The notes under the pieces were generated by a model. It saw only the letters and a list, made by a program, of their open reading frames with translations. It was not told where the DNA came from and did no database searches. Of a stretch of 34,219 nucleotides of DNA, positions 8,694-18,100 are shown piece by piece (positions within the stretch are counted from its first letter, which is position 1; each line of letters begins with the position of its first letter). Location of the stretch: NCBI GenBank assembly GCA_017883305.1, contig JADGNU010000006.1, forward strand, positions 1-34,219. The letters run 5' to 3'. Source of the stretch: Candidatus Aminicenantota bacterium (lineage in GTDB: Bacteria > Acidobacteriota > Aminicenantia > Aminicenantales > Saccharicenantaceae). Position numbers and translations under genes: made by a program.

Positions 8694-10415
8694 TCACTTC
8701 TTGTCCGGCTCCATGAGGATGTCGAAGGCCCGGGCGGCCTTCTTCCACCAGTCGGGGGTGGCCGGTTGGCCGCGGGAGAAGCCGCGCTTCTCGGCGTTGT
8801 AGAGGTAGAGCCGGTTGTACTTGACGAGCAGGTCGTCACCGAGCTTCCACCAGGCGTTGGTGACGGTGGTGGCGTTGTTGATCGCGAACCCGTTCAGGAA
8901 CTCAGCCGCCTTGGCCGGCTTGGTCTTGTAAAGGGCCAGCGCCTGCTGGTCGATCTCGGGGATGCGCATGACGAGCTCACCCTCATATTTCGCCTGGGCC
9001 GCCTGGACGTCCTTGATGGCCTCGGAATAGGCGACCTGGACATGGAAATCCGTGTAGTCGAAGGCCCAGCGGACCGAATCACGGCTGAAGGTCCAGTGGT
9101 CGCCGACCATGAACGACTTGGGGATCTCGGTCAGGCCGGCGTAAAGCGGCATATAGCAGGAGGTGTCCTGCGAGCCGAAAGCGATCCAGACGATGCCGCC
9201 GATGGGGTCCGGAAGCCCCGCCCGGCTCTGCGTCACCGTGGAGTACTCGGCCAGACCGTGATCGATGACCCGGGTCTGCCGGTAATAGTTAGGGTTCTTG
9301 AACGGGCCGCCGCGGATGCCCTGGACGGGATCGAACGGCGTGCCATAGCTGCGGTCCCGGGTCATGGCCATGACGTCTTGGACCGAGATCTTCTTGTCGG
9401 GCTTGACGGAAAAGGGCAGGTCCATGTTGGGCATGTCGGCTTTGAACTTCTTCGACGGGGCGACCAGGTCAAAGAAGCGCCATAGGCGCTGGATGCGCCC
9501 GTTCGTGCTCAGGGCGCTGCCCTCGACGGGGGAGTAGGCCCGCTTGAAGTTGAAGGGCTTGCCGCTTTTGGGATCGTAATAGCCCATCTCGACGGCGAGC
9601 GATACGACGTTCGGCGAGGCCATGAAGAAGTCCTTGTTCCCGAGGTCGATCTCGCCGATCCGCGACTCGTTCGGGCAGACGCTGACCTCGTCGTCGGGGA
9701 CGCGCTGGGCGGCCCAGACAGCTCCGGGCTTGCCGCTCTCGGGCGTCCACAGCGGGCCGGCGGGCATGATCTCGAAGATCCAGGCCTCTTTCGCGTCGGC
9801 GACGGCCAGCATTTCGCCGTCGTCATGGAATCCGTAGCCGTACTTCTCGGCGAGCGAGCCCATGATCTGGATCGCCTCGCGGGCCGTGGCCGCCCGCTCG
9901 ATGCCGAGCAGGGTCAGCATGCTCAGATCGAGCTTGGCCGCCGGGGTCGGGTTCTGCATCTTGCGCTGGCAGCCGATCGTCGACTCGCCCATCGACACCT
10001 GCTTTTCGTTCATGTAGCCGAACATGCCGTGGTGGTAGGCGTAGGTGTGGGCGACCTCGGGGATCTCGAGGCCGGCGAAATCCTTCTTATAGACGTCCCA
10101 CTTCAGGCCTTCCGACGGCGGCCAGGTCTTGTACTGGGAGATGTGGTAGATCTTGCGGGTCGAGCCGGGCTTGTGGTCGGCCGCCGGGACGTGCCGCCAG
10201 GTCCAATCGCACGTGCCGCAGTCGCAGGTGTGCGTGGTCATGACCGAGCGGTCGGTCGAGGCGTCCTTGCCGACGAGGATCGAGGTGCAGCCTTCGCCGG
10301 CGATGACGGCATCGGCCCCTGCGGACGGACCACCGGCCGCCGCGGGGACGTGGCCGGCCAGGAAGACGGCCAGAACGAGCGTCAGGCCGAGCGGGATGAG
10401 GCGTTTGAAATTCAT
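8694..10415 (-). CDS. C69 family (PepD-like) dipeptidase, secreted, copy 2
   Basis: Ntn-hydrolase N-terminus EGCTSILVGKDASTDRSVMTTHTCDCGTCDWTWRHVPAADHKPG; HTYAYHHGMFGYMNEKQVSMGESTIG; AAGGAGCT before ATG 10415. Confidence 0.88.
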   Translation of the reverse strand: MNFKRLIPLGLTLVLAVFLAGHVPAAAGGPSAGADAVIAGEGCTSILVGKDASTDRSVMTTHTCDCGTCDWTWRHVPAADHKPGSTRKIYHISQYKTWPPSEGLKWDVYKKDFAGLEIPEVAHTYAYHHGMFGYMNEKQVSMGESTIGCQRKMQNPTPAAKLDLSMLTLLGIERAATAREAIQIMGSLAEKYGYGFHDDGEMLAVADAKEAWIFEIMPAGPLWTPESGKPGAVWAAQRVPDDEVSVCPNESRIGEIDLGNKDFFMASPNVVSLAVEMGYYDPKSGKPFNFKRAYSPVEGSALSTNGRIQRLWRFFDLVAPSKKFKADMPNMDLPFSVKPDKKISVQDVMAMTRDRSYGTPFDPVQGIRGGPFKNPNYYRQTRVIDHGLAEYSTVTQSRAGLPDPIGGIVWIAFGSQDTSCYMPLYAGLTEIPKSFMVGDHWTFSRDSVRWAFDYTDFHVQVAYSEAIKDVQAAQAKYEGELVMRIPEIDQQALALYKTKPAKAAEFLNGFAINNATTVTNAWWKLGDDLLVKYNRLYLYNAEKRGFSRGQPATPDWWKKAARAFDILMEPDKK

Positions 10416-10446
10416 AGACAGCTCCTTTTTCATGCGGGCCCGTTCG

Positions 10447-12168
10447 TCACTTCTCGGGTTCGCTCAGGACATCGAAGGCCCGGACGGCCTTGTTCCACCA
10501 CTCGGGGTTGGCCGTCGGGATGCGGCCGCCGCGGCGCTTCTCGGCGTCGTAGAGGCCGAGGTGGTTGTATTTCACCCACAGGTCGTCGCCGAGCTTCCAC
10601 CAGGCGTCGACGACGTTCTGGGCATTGTTGAGGCTGAACCCGGTGACGTACTTGACCGCCTCCCGGGGATTCCGCTTGTAGAGGTCGCCGGCCAGGGCGT
10701 CGATCTCGGCGATGCGGTCGAGGGCGCCGCCCTCCCATTTCTGCCGGGCCGCCTGGACGTCCTCGATCGCGGCGTTGTAAGCGACCTGCGTGTGGAAGTC
10801 GACGTAGTCGAAAGCCCAGCGGGCCGACCCGCGATCAAGGACGAAATGGTCGCCGACGGAGAACGACTTGGGGATATCGGTCGCCCCGGCGTAGAAGGGG
10901 ACATAGCAGGAGGTATCCTGCGGGCCCAGGGCGACCCAGACGATGCCGCCGATCGGGTCGGGGAGCCAGGAGCGGCACTGGGTCAGGGTCGTGTATTCGA
11001 CGTTGGAGACGCTGATGAGCCGGGTCCCCTTGTAGTAGTTGGGGTTCTTGAAAGGGCCGCCGCGCAGGCCGCGGACCGGGTCGAAGACCGTGCCTTCCGA
11101 CTTGTCCCGGGTCAAGGCCATGACGTCCTTGGCCGAGAGCTTGGCGTCAGGCTGGACCGAGAAGGGGAAGTCCATGTTGGGGGTCTCGGGCTTGAACTTT
11201 TTCGAGGGCGCGACGAGGTCGAAGAAGCGCCAGGTGCGCGAGCGGCGGCCGCCCGTGCTCATCGCGCTCCCGTCGGTCGGGGAATAGGCCTTCTTCCAGC
11301 TGAACGGCTTGCCCCCCTTGGGGTCGTAGAGACCCGCTTCGACGGCGAAGGACTCGGCGTGGGCCGAAGCCATGAAGACGTCCGGGTTGCCGGGATCGAT
11401 CTCGCCGATGACGGATTCGTTCGTGCAGACTGCGACATGGTCGTCGGGGACGCGCTGAGCCGCCCAGACCGCGCCCGGCTTGCCGCTCTTCGGCGTCCAG
11501 AGCGGGCCGACGGGCATGATCTCGAAGGCCCAGATCTCCTTGGGGTCGGAGACGGCCAGCATCTCGCCGCCGTCGTGATAGCCGTAGCCGTACTCCTCCG
11601 CCAGTGAACCCATGAGCTTGATGGCCTCGCGGGCGGTCCGGCAGCGCTCCATGGCTAGAAGCGTCAGCATGGTGATGTTCGTCGCCGGGGTCGGCGTGGG
11701 GTTGCTGAGCTTGCGCACATTGCCGATAGTCGATTCGGCGATGGCCAGCTGCTGATCGTTCATGTAGCCGAAGACGGCGTGATGGTACCCGTAGGTGTGG
11801 GGCGCCTCGGGGATCTCGACCGTGGTCGGGTCCTTGAGGACCATGGCCCATTTGCCTCCCTCGGAGGGCGGCCAGGTGCGGACCTGGTCGATGTTGTAGA
11901 GTCGCCGTTTTTCGGCCGGCTTGTGGTCGGCCGCGGGGACGTGGCGCCAGGTGAAGTCGCAGACGCCGCAGTCGGCCGCGTGCGTGCTCATGACCGAGCC
12001 GTCGGTCGACGCCTCCCGTCCGACCATGATGACGGTGCACGCTTCGGAGGCCAGGTCGAGGTCGGATGACGGGCCGGAAACGCCGCGGGGAGCCAGACTC
12101 ACTCCGCCGGTCAGGACCAGGACCGCGGCGAAGATCAGGATCGCGGGGATCGCTTTCTCCTTGAACAT
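10447..12168 (-). CDS. C69 family (PepD-like) dipeptidase, secreted, copy 1
   Basis: SEACTVIMVGREASTDGSVMSTHAADCGVCDFTWRHVPAADHKP; highly similar along its length to the protein at 8694-10415. Confidence 0.88.
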   Translation of the reverse strand: MFKEKAIPAILIFAAVLVLTGGVSLAPRGVSGPSSDLDLASEACTVIMVGREASTDGSVMSTHAADCGVCDFTWRHVPAADHKPAEKRRLYNIDQVRTWPPSEGGKWAMVLKDPTTVEIPEAPHTYGYHHAVFGYMNDQQLAIAESTIGNVRKLSNPTPTPATNITMLTLLAMERCRTAREAIKLMGSLAEEYGYGYHDGGEMLAVSDPKEIWAFEIMPVGPLWTPKSGKPGAVWAAQRVPDDHVAVCTNESVIGEIDPGNPDVFMASAHAESFAVEAGLYDPKGGKPFSWKKAYSPTDGSAMSTGGRRSRTWRFFDLVAPSKKFKPETPNMDFPFSVQPDAKLSAKDVMALTRDKSEGTVFDPVRGLRGGPFKNPNYYKGTRLISVSNVEYTTLTQCRSWLPDPIGGIVWVALGPQDTSCYVPFYAGATDIPKSFSVGDHFVLDRGSARWAFDYVDFHTQVAYNAAIEDVQAARQKWEGGALDRIAEIDALAGDLYKRNPREAVKYVTGFSLNNAQNVVDAWWKLGDDLWVKYNHLGLYDAEKRRGGRIPTANPEWWNKAVRAFDVLSEPEK

Positions 12169-12207
12169 GTCGGATACCTCCAGGGGCGCGCGCCGGGCCG
12201 GCCCCGG

Positions 12208-13371
12208 TCAATTCATGACGACACCGCCTGCCGGGGTCTTGGCCGGGTCGGCAAGGAAATGCCCGACGCCGTTCTTGACCAGGTCGGCATAGCGGGGGAC
12301 GCCGCTGACGGCGATGGCGCGGTCGGCGGCCTTTTTTGAAAACTGGCGGAAGATCTCCAAAGTCACGGACAGGTTCTGGCCGACCCTCTTCTCGAGCGGC
12401 CAGCCGCTTTCGTCGTAAGGGACAAATAGCTTCTTTTTCTTGGACAGGCTGAGGAGGAAGGGGTCCTTGCCGTCGAGGAGGAGCTTGGTCGTCTTCGGCC
12501 CGGTCGGCTGGTCGAGGAAGGGGATGGGCGCCTCGAGCAGGAAGGGCAGCGCCGGGCCGTGGTCTCCGATCTCCCGGTGGGAGAGGCCGCGGAAGCCCAC
12601 CGGCGACCGCTCGACGTGGCTCTCGAAGCCCTCTTTGGCCTTGACCGTCAAGGAGGCCAGGGTCGCGATCTTGACCGAGCTTTCCGGGGCGACGATGCAG
12701 TTGGTCACGGGGAACATGGTCTCGGCGCCGTGGACATCGATGGCCAGGTCGATCTTCTCGCGTCGCATGAGCTCCATGGCCCCGAACGTCACTTTCTCCA
12801 TCAGAGGCCCGTTGGCCCGGCCCGGCCAGGTCCGGTTGGTGTTGCGGATGTCGATGTAGGAAAGAAGCTGGCGTTCGGGGTAGTGGATGTAGACATCCGG
12901 GTCGGGCCATTGGTCGAGGGGCGAGGCGTCGCGGTTGCCGAAACGGAAGCGCCGTTGGCCCCAGTCCGTGGCGACGTCGAAATAGAGCGGATAGCCGTCA
13001 CCCGGCCGCGTGTTCCGGCTGCCGCTGTTGTTGAAGACGGGGATAACGTAAAGTGTCCCTTTCTCGACGATGCCGTTCTCGACAACGATGATGGCCGAGA
13101 GCATGCCTTCCGGCTCGTTCGAATGGGTATCGCCCATGAGCAGGGCCTTGCCGCCCGGCTCGCGGCCCTGAAGGACATATATAAAGGTATCGCCGGGCGT
13201 GCCCTTGAGACCGGGCGAGTACTCGCTCAGCCGACGGACCGCCGTGACGCCCGGGCCCTTGACGATCGGGACGTCGTGGTGCCGATGACGGAACAGGGGC
13301 AGGCCGCCCCAAAGGACGAACGCGACGAAGGCCGCGGCCAGGACCGTCTTGAGAAATGCGTCTTTTCTCAT
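12208..13371 (-). CDS. Succinylglutamate desuccinylase/aspartoacylase-like (M14 superfamily) metallohydrolase, membrane-anchored or exported
   Basis: MRKDAFLKTVLAAAFVAFVLWGGLPLF signal/anchor; LLMGDTHSNEPEGMLSA (HxxE zinc ligands) and LAIDVHGAET (third His). Confidence 0.75.
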   Translation of the reverse strand: MRKDAFLKTVLAAAFVAFVLWGGLPLFRHRHHDVPIVKGPGVTAVRRLSEYSPGLKGTPGDTFIYVLQGREPGGKALLMGDTHSNEPEGMLSAIIVVENGIVEKGTLYVIPVFNNSGSRNTRPGDGYPLYFDVATDWGQRRFRFGNRDASPLDQWPDPDVYIHYPERQLLSYIDIRNTNRTWPGRANGPLMEKVTFGAMELMRREKIDLAIDVHGAETMFPVTNCIVAPESSVKIATLASLTVKAKEGFESHVERSPVGFRGLSHREIGDHGPALPFLLEAPIPFLDQPTGPKTTKLLLDGKDPFLLSLSKKKKLFVPYDESGWPLEKRVGQNLSVTLEIFRQFSKKAADRAIAVSGVPRYADLVKNGVGHFLADPAKTPAGGVVMN

Positions 13372-13381
13372 GCGGCCCGGC

Positions 13382-13531
13382 TCACTTCCACCTGAGCAGT
13401 CTGAGGAGCAACGGGACCATGACCAGAAGATACAGGGCAAGGTCGCCCCGGCGGCTTTTTTCCCGGACGAAGTTCCAGGCGAGAAGCCCGAGGAGGAAGG
13501 CGGTGATAACGTAATACGCGATCATGATCAT
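13382..13531 (-). CDS. 49-aa predicted two-helix membrane microprotein
   Basis: MIMIAYYVITAFLLGLLAWNFVREKSRRGDLALYLLVMVPLLLRLLRWK*, translated by hand; GGAGG upstream; below the ORF-track length cut-off; fits a 19-nt/10-nt gap between co-directional operon neighbours. Confidence 0.65.
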   Translation of the reverse strand: MIMIAYYVITAFLLGLLAWNFVREKSRRGDLALYLLVMVPLLLRLLRWK

Positions 13532-13550
13532 CGCTGCGCCTCCATGACCC

Positions 13551-14858
13551 CTACATGCTCCATCTGACCAGGAAGGCCAGCTTCGAGCTGAAGATGATCA
13601 TGCCCATGGCCACCGCGGTGACGGCCAGCCAGGGCAGCCAGGTCGCCTTGAGGAAATCTTTGTAAGAACCTTCATAGCCGGAAACCATGGTGCTCAACCG
13701 GCCGATCAGGGCCGTGGGGGGCAGGCCGTCGCCGAGGGGCCAGAGCAGGCTCAGCCCGGCGATGACGACCGTCGCGTGGAACCCGATCGAGTCCAGGAAC
13801 CAGATGAGCGGGATGCCGATGATGGCCGCCCCGCCGTAGGTCAGGAGGCCCTCGGAGAAGGGGATGATGATCGGCAGGAGGAAGAACAACAGCACGAGGG
13901 GGGTCGAGATGACGGCGAACGACAGCAGGCCGCGGACGCCGGTCGCGGTCATGATCTGCTGGAGCATGCCGACGGCCACCATGGTCGCGAGGAGAGGCAA
14001 AAGCCTTTTCGCCGTGTCCCGGGCGAGGGTGAGGAAGGCGATCCGCTTCGGGCTGAGGAGGAGGGCGGCCGCCCCAGCAACGGTGAACTCGAGAGACAGG
14101 CCGAAGATGGGCGTCGAGAAAGGCCAGATCCTGTAGGCGACGACCATGCCGAAAAAGACGGCGAACGGGATGGTCACCCGCCACCAGGTCATTCCCGGGG
14201 TCGTCAGGGGCAGGTCCGCGTTTCCGGACATCGTCCCGGTGTCCTTTTTCCAGCCCAGCACGAGGATCGTGAACGTCCCCAGGAAAAGGACGGGGATGCC
14301 CAGGGTGAACTCGAATCCGACGTAAGGGATGGCCGTCCCGGCGCAGAGGATCATGGCCCAGATGTTGACCGGCGGGGCCGCGGCGCTCAAGCCGGCGACG
14401 ATGAACAGGATGGCGGCCACCCTCTTCTTGGGCACGCCCAGCCGGCCGAGGGCCAGAGCCACGGGGGCCCCGACGACGAGGAGGGAGACACTGCCGGCCC
14501 CGGTCAGCGCGCCCGGAACAAGGACGATGATCATCAGGACGAGCAGGGCCGGAAGGCGCATTTTGCCGAACGCCCGGAGCGTCGCCCGAACGACATAATC
14601 GACCCCGCCGGATTCGTTGACGATGGTCATGAACAGCGTCGCGGTGAAGAAGACCAGGATGACGTCGAGGTAGGTCGTCGAGCCCTCGACGAGGTGACGC
14701 CCGAGCTCGCCGATCGCCGGAGTCTTGAGGAAGGCCCCGGCCAGGCCGCCGCCAACGGCTGCAGCGAAGATGCCCAGCTCGACCGAAAGCTTGGCCGCTT
14801 TGGCCGCGGCGTACGCCGCGATCATGACCGCCAATATCACGAGGATCTGTGTCGTCAT
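13551..14858 (-). CDS. Ion-transporter-superfamily permease (TRAP DctM/DcuC/citrate-transporter-like), about 12 TM
   Basis: Strongly hydrophobic throughout; VLVPGALTGAGSVSLLVVGAPVALALGRLGVPKKRVAAILFIVAGLSAAAPPVNIWAMILCAG resembles the re-entrant hairpin region of this superfamily. Confidence 0.7.
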   Translation of the reverse strand: MTTQILVILAVMIAAYAAAKAAKLSVELGIFAAAVGGGLAGAFLKTPAIGELGRHLVEGSTTYLDVILVFFTATLFMTIVNESGGVDYVVRATLRAFGKMRLPALLVLMIIVLVPGALTGAGSVSLLVVGAPVALALGRLGVPKKRVAAILFIVAGLSAAAPPVNIWAMILCAGTAIPYVGFEFTLGIPVLFLGTFTILVLGWKKDTGTMSGNADLPLTTPGMTWWRVTIPFAVFFGMVVAYRIWPFSTPIFGLSLEFTVAGAAALLLSPKRIAFLTLARDTAKRLLPLLATMVAVGMLQQIMTATGVRGLLSFAVISTPLVLLFFLLPIIIPFSEGLLTYGGAAIIGIPLIWFLDSIGFHATVVIAGLSLLWPLGDGLPPTALIGRLSTMVSGYEGSYKDFLKATWLPWLAVTAVAMGMIIFSSKLAFLVRWSM

Positions 14859-14870
14859 GCTCAGCCCTGC

Positions 14871-14900
14871 ATCTTACAGGAATTGCGGCGGCGCGGTCAA
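14871..14900 (-). promoter_or_regulatory. Sigma70-like promoter of the permease-peptidase operon
   Basis: Reverse strand TTGACC (14895-14900), N18, TAAGAT (14871-14876), ending 12 nt before ATG 14858. Confidence 0.5.
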
Positions 14901-14970
14901 CCGACGCTCCTCGATCACTCCGGCCTTGCGGACGCCGGATCCGGCAACGTGCGTCGCACCGCCCGCGTTA

Positions 14971-14999
14971 TAGACAAAACGGGACGATATTGCTAAGAT
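14971..14999 (+). promoter_or_regulatory. Promoter P1 of the peptidase/Omp85 gene
   Basis: TAGACA (14971-14976), N17, TAAGAT (14994-14999) with extended TGC before the -10. Confidence 0.5.
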
Positions 15000-15012
15000 A
15001 TCGGCGGAAAGG

Positions 15013-15032
15013 GGTCGAAAGGAGTTTCGACC
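15013..15032 (+). promoter_or_regulatory. Perfect hairpin or dyad 1 in leader
   Basis: GGTCGAAA-GGAG-TTTCGACC, 8-bp perfect stem, 4-nt loop. Confidence 0.6.
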
Positions 15033-15048
15033 TATGCACGCACCTCAA

Positions 15049-15064
15049 CCTCCCGTCCGGGAGG
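15049..15064 (+). promoter_or_regulatory. Perfect hairpin or dyad 2 in leader
   Basis: CCTCCCG-TC-CGGGAGG, 7-bp perfect complementary arms. Confidence 0.5.
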
Positions 15065-15091
15065 GCATTTCCCATCCGTCCGGTCTTCCGC

Positions 15092-15097
15092 TACAAT
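15092..15097 (+). promoter_or_regulatory. Candidate second -10 box (P2), TACAAT
   Basis: GCTACAAT about 30 nt upstream of ATG 15127; weak -35. Confidence 0.4.
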
Positions 15098-15126
15098 TGT
15101 TGCATGTCTTCCAAAGGAGGCCCTCC

Positions 15127-18100
15127 ATGCGGACTCCCGCATTCACGAAATTCTTCGCCGCTCTGAGCCTGGCAGGTCTGCTGGCCGGGGTCGGCGTGCC
15201 CGAGCTTCAGGCCCAGTACTACGGCCGGAACAAGGTCCAGTACCAGAAGTTCGACTTCCAGATCATGAAGACCCGCCACTTCGACATTTACTTCTATCTC
15301 CAGGACCAGGAGACCGTCAAAATGGCCGGCCTCATGGCGGAACGCTGGTACTCGCGCCTGTCCCGGATGTTCAATCATGAGCTCAAGGGACGTCAGCCGC
15401 TCGTCCTTTACGGCAGCAGCCCCGAATTCCAGCAGACGACGGTCATCCCCGAGATCCTGGGGGAGGGGACCGGCGGCGTCACTGAATCGTTCAAGCGCCG
15501 CATCGTCTTGCCCTACGGCGCCTCGCTGGCAGAGACCGACCACGTCATCGGGCACGAGCTCGTCCACGCCTTCCAGTACGACATCATGGCCCAAGGCCAT
15601 TCCGACCAGTCCCGGGGCAACGATATGGGTCTGCGCATCCCTCTCTGGTTCATCGAGGGCATGGCCGAGTACCTGTCCATCGGGCCGGTCGACCCCAACA
15701 CCTCGATGTGGATGCGCGATGCCGTCCGCCGCAAAGAGGTGCCGGAGATCAAGAAGCTCGGCGACTCCTATAAATATTTCCCTTATCGTTGGGGCCAGGC
15801 CGTCTGGGCCTACATCTCCGGGCGCTGGGGCGATGAAGTCATCGGCAAGATGATGAAGGTCGTCGGCCGCACCGGGGACTACGAGGTCATCCTGGAGAGC
15901 GTCCTGGGCATCAAGATGAAGCAGCTCTCGGCCGACTGGCGCAAAGCCATGCAGGACGCCTACGGTCCGCTGATCGAAAAGACGCAGCTGGCCGACTCGT
16001 TCGCAAAACCTCTGTTCAAGGGAAGCCGATCCAATCCCTACAACATCGCGCCGTCCATCAGCCCGGACGGGAAATCGCTCGTCTTCCTGTCGAGCCGCGA
16101 CCTGTTCTCGATCGACCTCTTCCTGGCCGACGCCGATACGGGCAAGATCCGCCGCAAGATCATCTCGACGGCCGTCGACCCCCACTTCGAAAGCATCCAG
16201 TTCATCAAGTCCGCCGGTGCATGGGACGCCACCGGCGAGAAGTTCGTCTTCGGCGGCGTGGCCAAGGGCCGGCCGGTCCTGACCATCATCGACATGAAGA
16301 AGGACAAGATCGAGCGCGAGATCCCCTTCGGCGAGCTGTCCGAGATCCTCAGCCCGGGGTTTTCCCCCGACGGCCGCTACATCACCTTCTCCGGCCTCGC
16401 GGGCGGCGTTTCGGACCTCTTCATCTACGATCTCAAGGACAAGATCCTCAAACAGATGACCCGCGACTCGTACGCCGACCTGCAGCCGGTCTGGTCGCCG
16501 GATGGGAAGACCATCGCCTTCGTCACGGAGAGGTTCTCGACCAACCTCGAGTGGGTCGACATCGGGCACTACGAATTGGCCCTCCTCGACGTCGAGTCCG
16601 GCCGGATCCAGAAGCTGCTGGCCTTCCCGGACGGCAAGAACATCAACCCCCAGTGGACCGCCGATTCCTCGGCCCTCTATTTTCTATCGGACCAGAACGG
16701 CAAGACCGACCTCTATCGGATCGACATCACCTCGGCCAAGATCTTCGAGGTCACGAACCTCTATGCCGGCATCGCCGGGATCACCGAGCTCAGCCCCTCC
16801 ATTTCCATCGCCCTGGCCACGGGGCGGCTCGTCTTCTCGGGCTACCATGACGGCTACTACACGATCTACTCGATCGACGACCAGGCGTTTCTGCAGGGGC
16901 AGTCGTTCCTGGCCCAGTTCGAGCGCAACCCGGCCCTCCTGCCCCCCCGGAAGGAACCGGAGGGGGCCTTGTTGGGGCTTCTCAAGAACCCCCTGTTCGG
17001 GCTGCCCAAAGACACCAACTTCGCCGTCGTCGCATATAAGCCCAAGCTCGGTCTCGATTATGTTTCGCCTCCGAACATCGCCCTCGGCGTCGACCGTTAC
17101 GGCACCTACGGAGCGGGCGGCGTCGCGGCCTATTGGAGCGACATGCTGGGCTATCACACGGTGGTCACGACCGCCTTTACCGGGTCCCGGATCATCGATA
17201 CCTCGGGCGTCCTGGCCTACCTCAACAACCGGGGCCGGTTCAACTGGGGCGCGGCGGCCCAGCGGATCGTCTATCCCTATCCGTACTATCTCTTCTATCA
17301 GACGCAGGACGGCCTTTACCACGAGATCGAAGACGTCTTCCGGCTCATCAATTATGACATCTCCCTCTTCGGGTCCTACCCGTTCAGCCAGGTCAGCCGG
17401 TTCCAGCTCAGCGCCGGCTACCGGATCCAGGATTTTAACCACACTGTTTACGAACGCATCTACGACCCCAACGGGTTCCTCCTCGATTACCAGAAATATC
17501 ACCCGGCGGATACGCCTCCCGCCCTGTCCTATGCTTACGCGACGGCCGGCTATTTTTACGACACTGGCATTTTCGGCGCGACGAGCCCGATCCTGGGCCA
17601 GAACGCCGGCATCTCGCTTTCACCGGCCTTGGGCAAGGTCACGTTCACGACCTTCCTGGCGGATTTCCGGAAATACATCATGCCCGTCAAGCCCTTCACC
17701 CTGGCTTTCCGGGCCCTGCACATGGGTCGCTACGGCAAGGACTCCGAGGACACCCGGTTCTACCCGCTCTACATCGCCTACTGGGACCTGGTGCGCGGCT
17801 ACGAATCGATCACCAACGCGGAGTTGAACGAATACCAGGCTAATCCGTCTGAAGCGTTCGATTTCAACCGGCTTTTCGGCAGCAAGATGATCGTGGCCAA
17901 CGCCGAACTGCGCTTCCCGCTGCTCGGGCTGCTGGGGATCGGCAAGGGCTTTTACGGCGCCTGGCCCCTGGAGTTCTGCGCCTTCTATGACTGGGGCGTC
18001 GCTTACGCTTCGAACCCGAGTCAATGGTGGGGCGGGTTCGCCGCGGATGGGACTCCCGACCCCAACCTGGTCAAACCGTGGTTCGTCAGCGGCGGGCTGC

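Noticed and set aside
10153-11607. 484-aa plus-strand ORF
   Set aside because: Antisense across two C69 genes; it exists because the duplicated genes share codon register.
11147-12910. 587-aa minus-strand ORF
   Set aside because: Out-of-frame on the same strand as the C69 and AspA-like genes; Arg/Pro/Gly-rich nonsense composition.
13776-14996. 406-aa plus-strand ORF rich in Glu/Asp/Arg/Gln
   Set aside because: Antisense of a hydrophobic transporter, which naturally reads as charged residues.
15091-16569. 492-aa minus-strand ORF
   Set aside because: Antisense to the HExxH peptidase/propeller gene.
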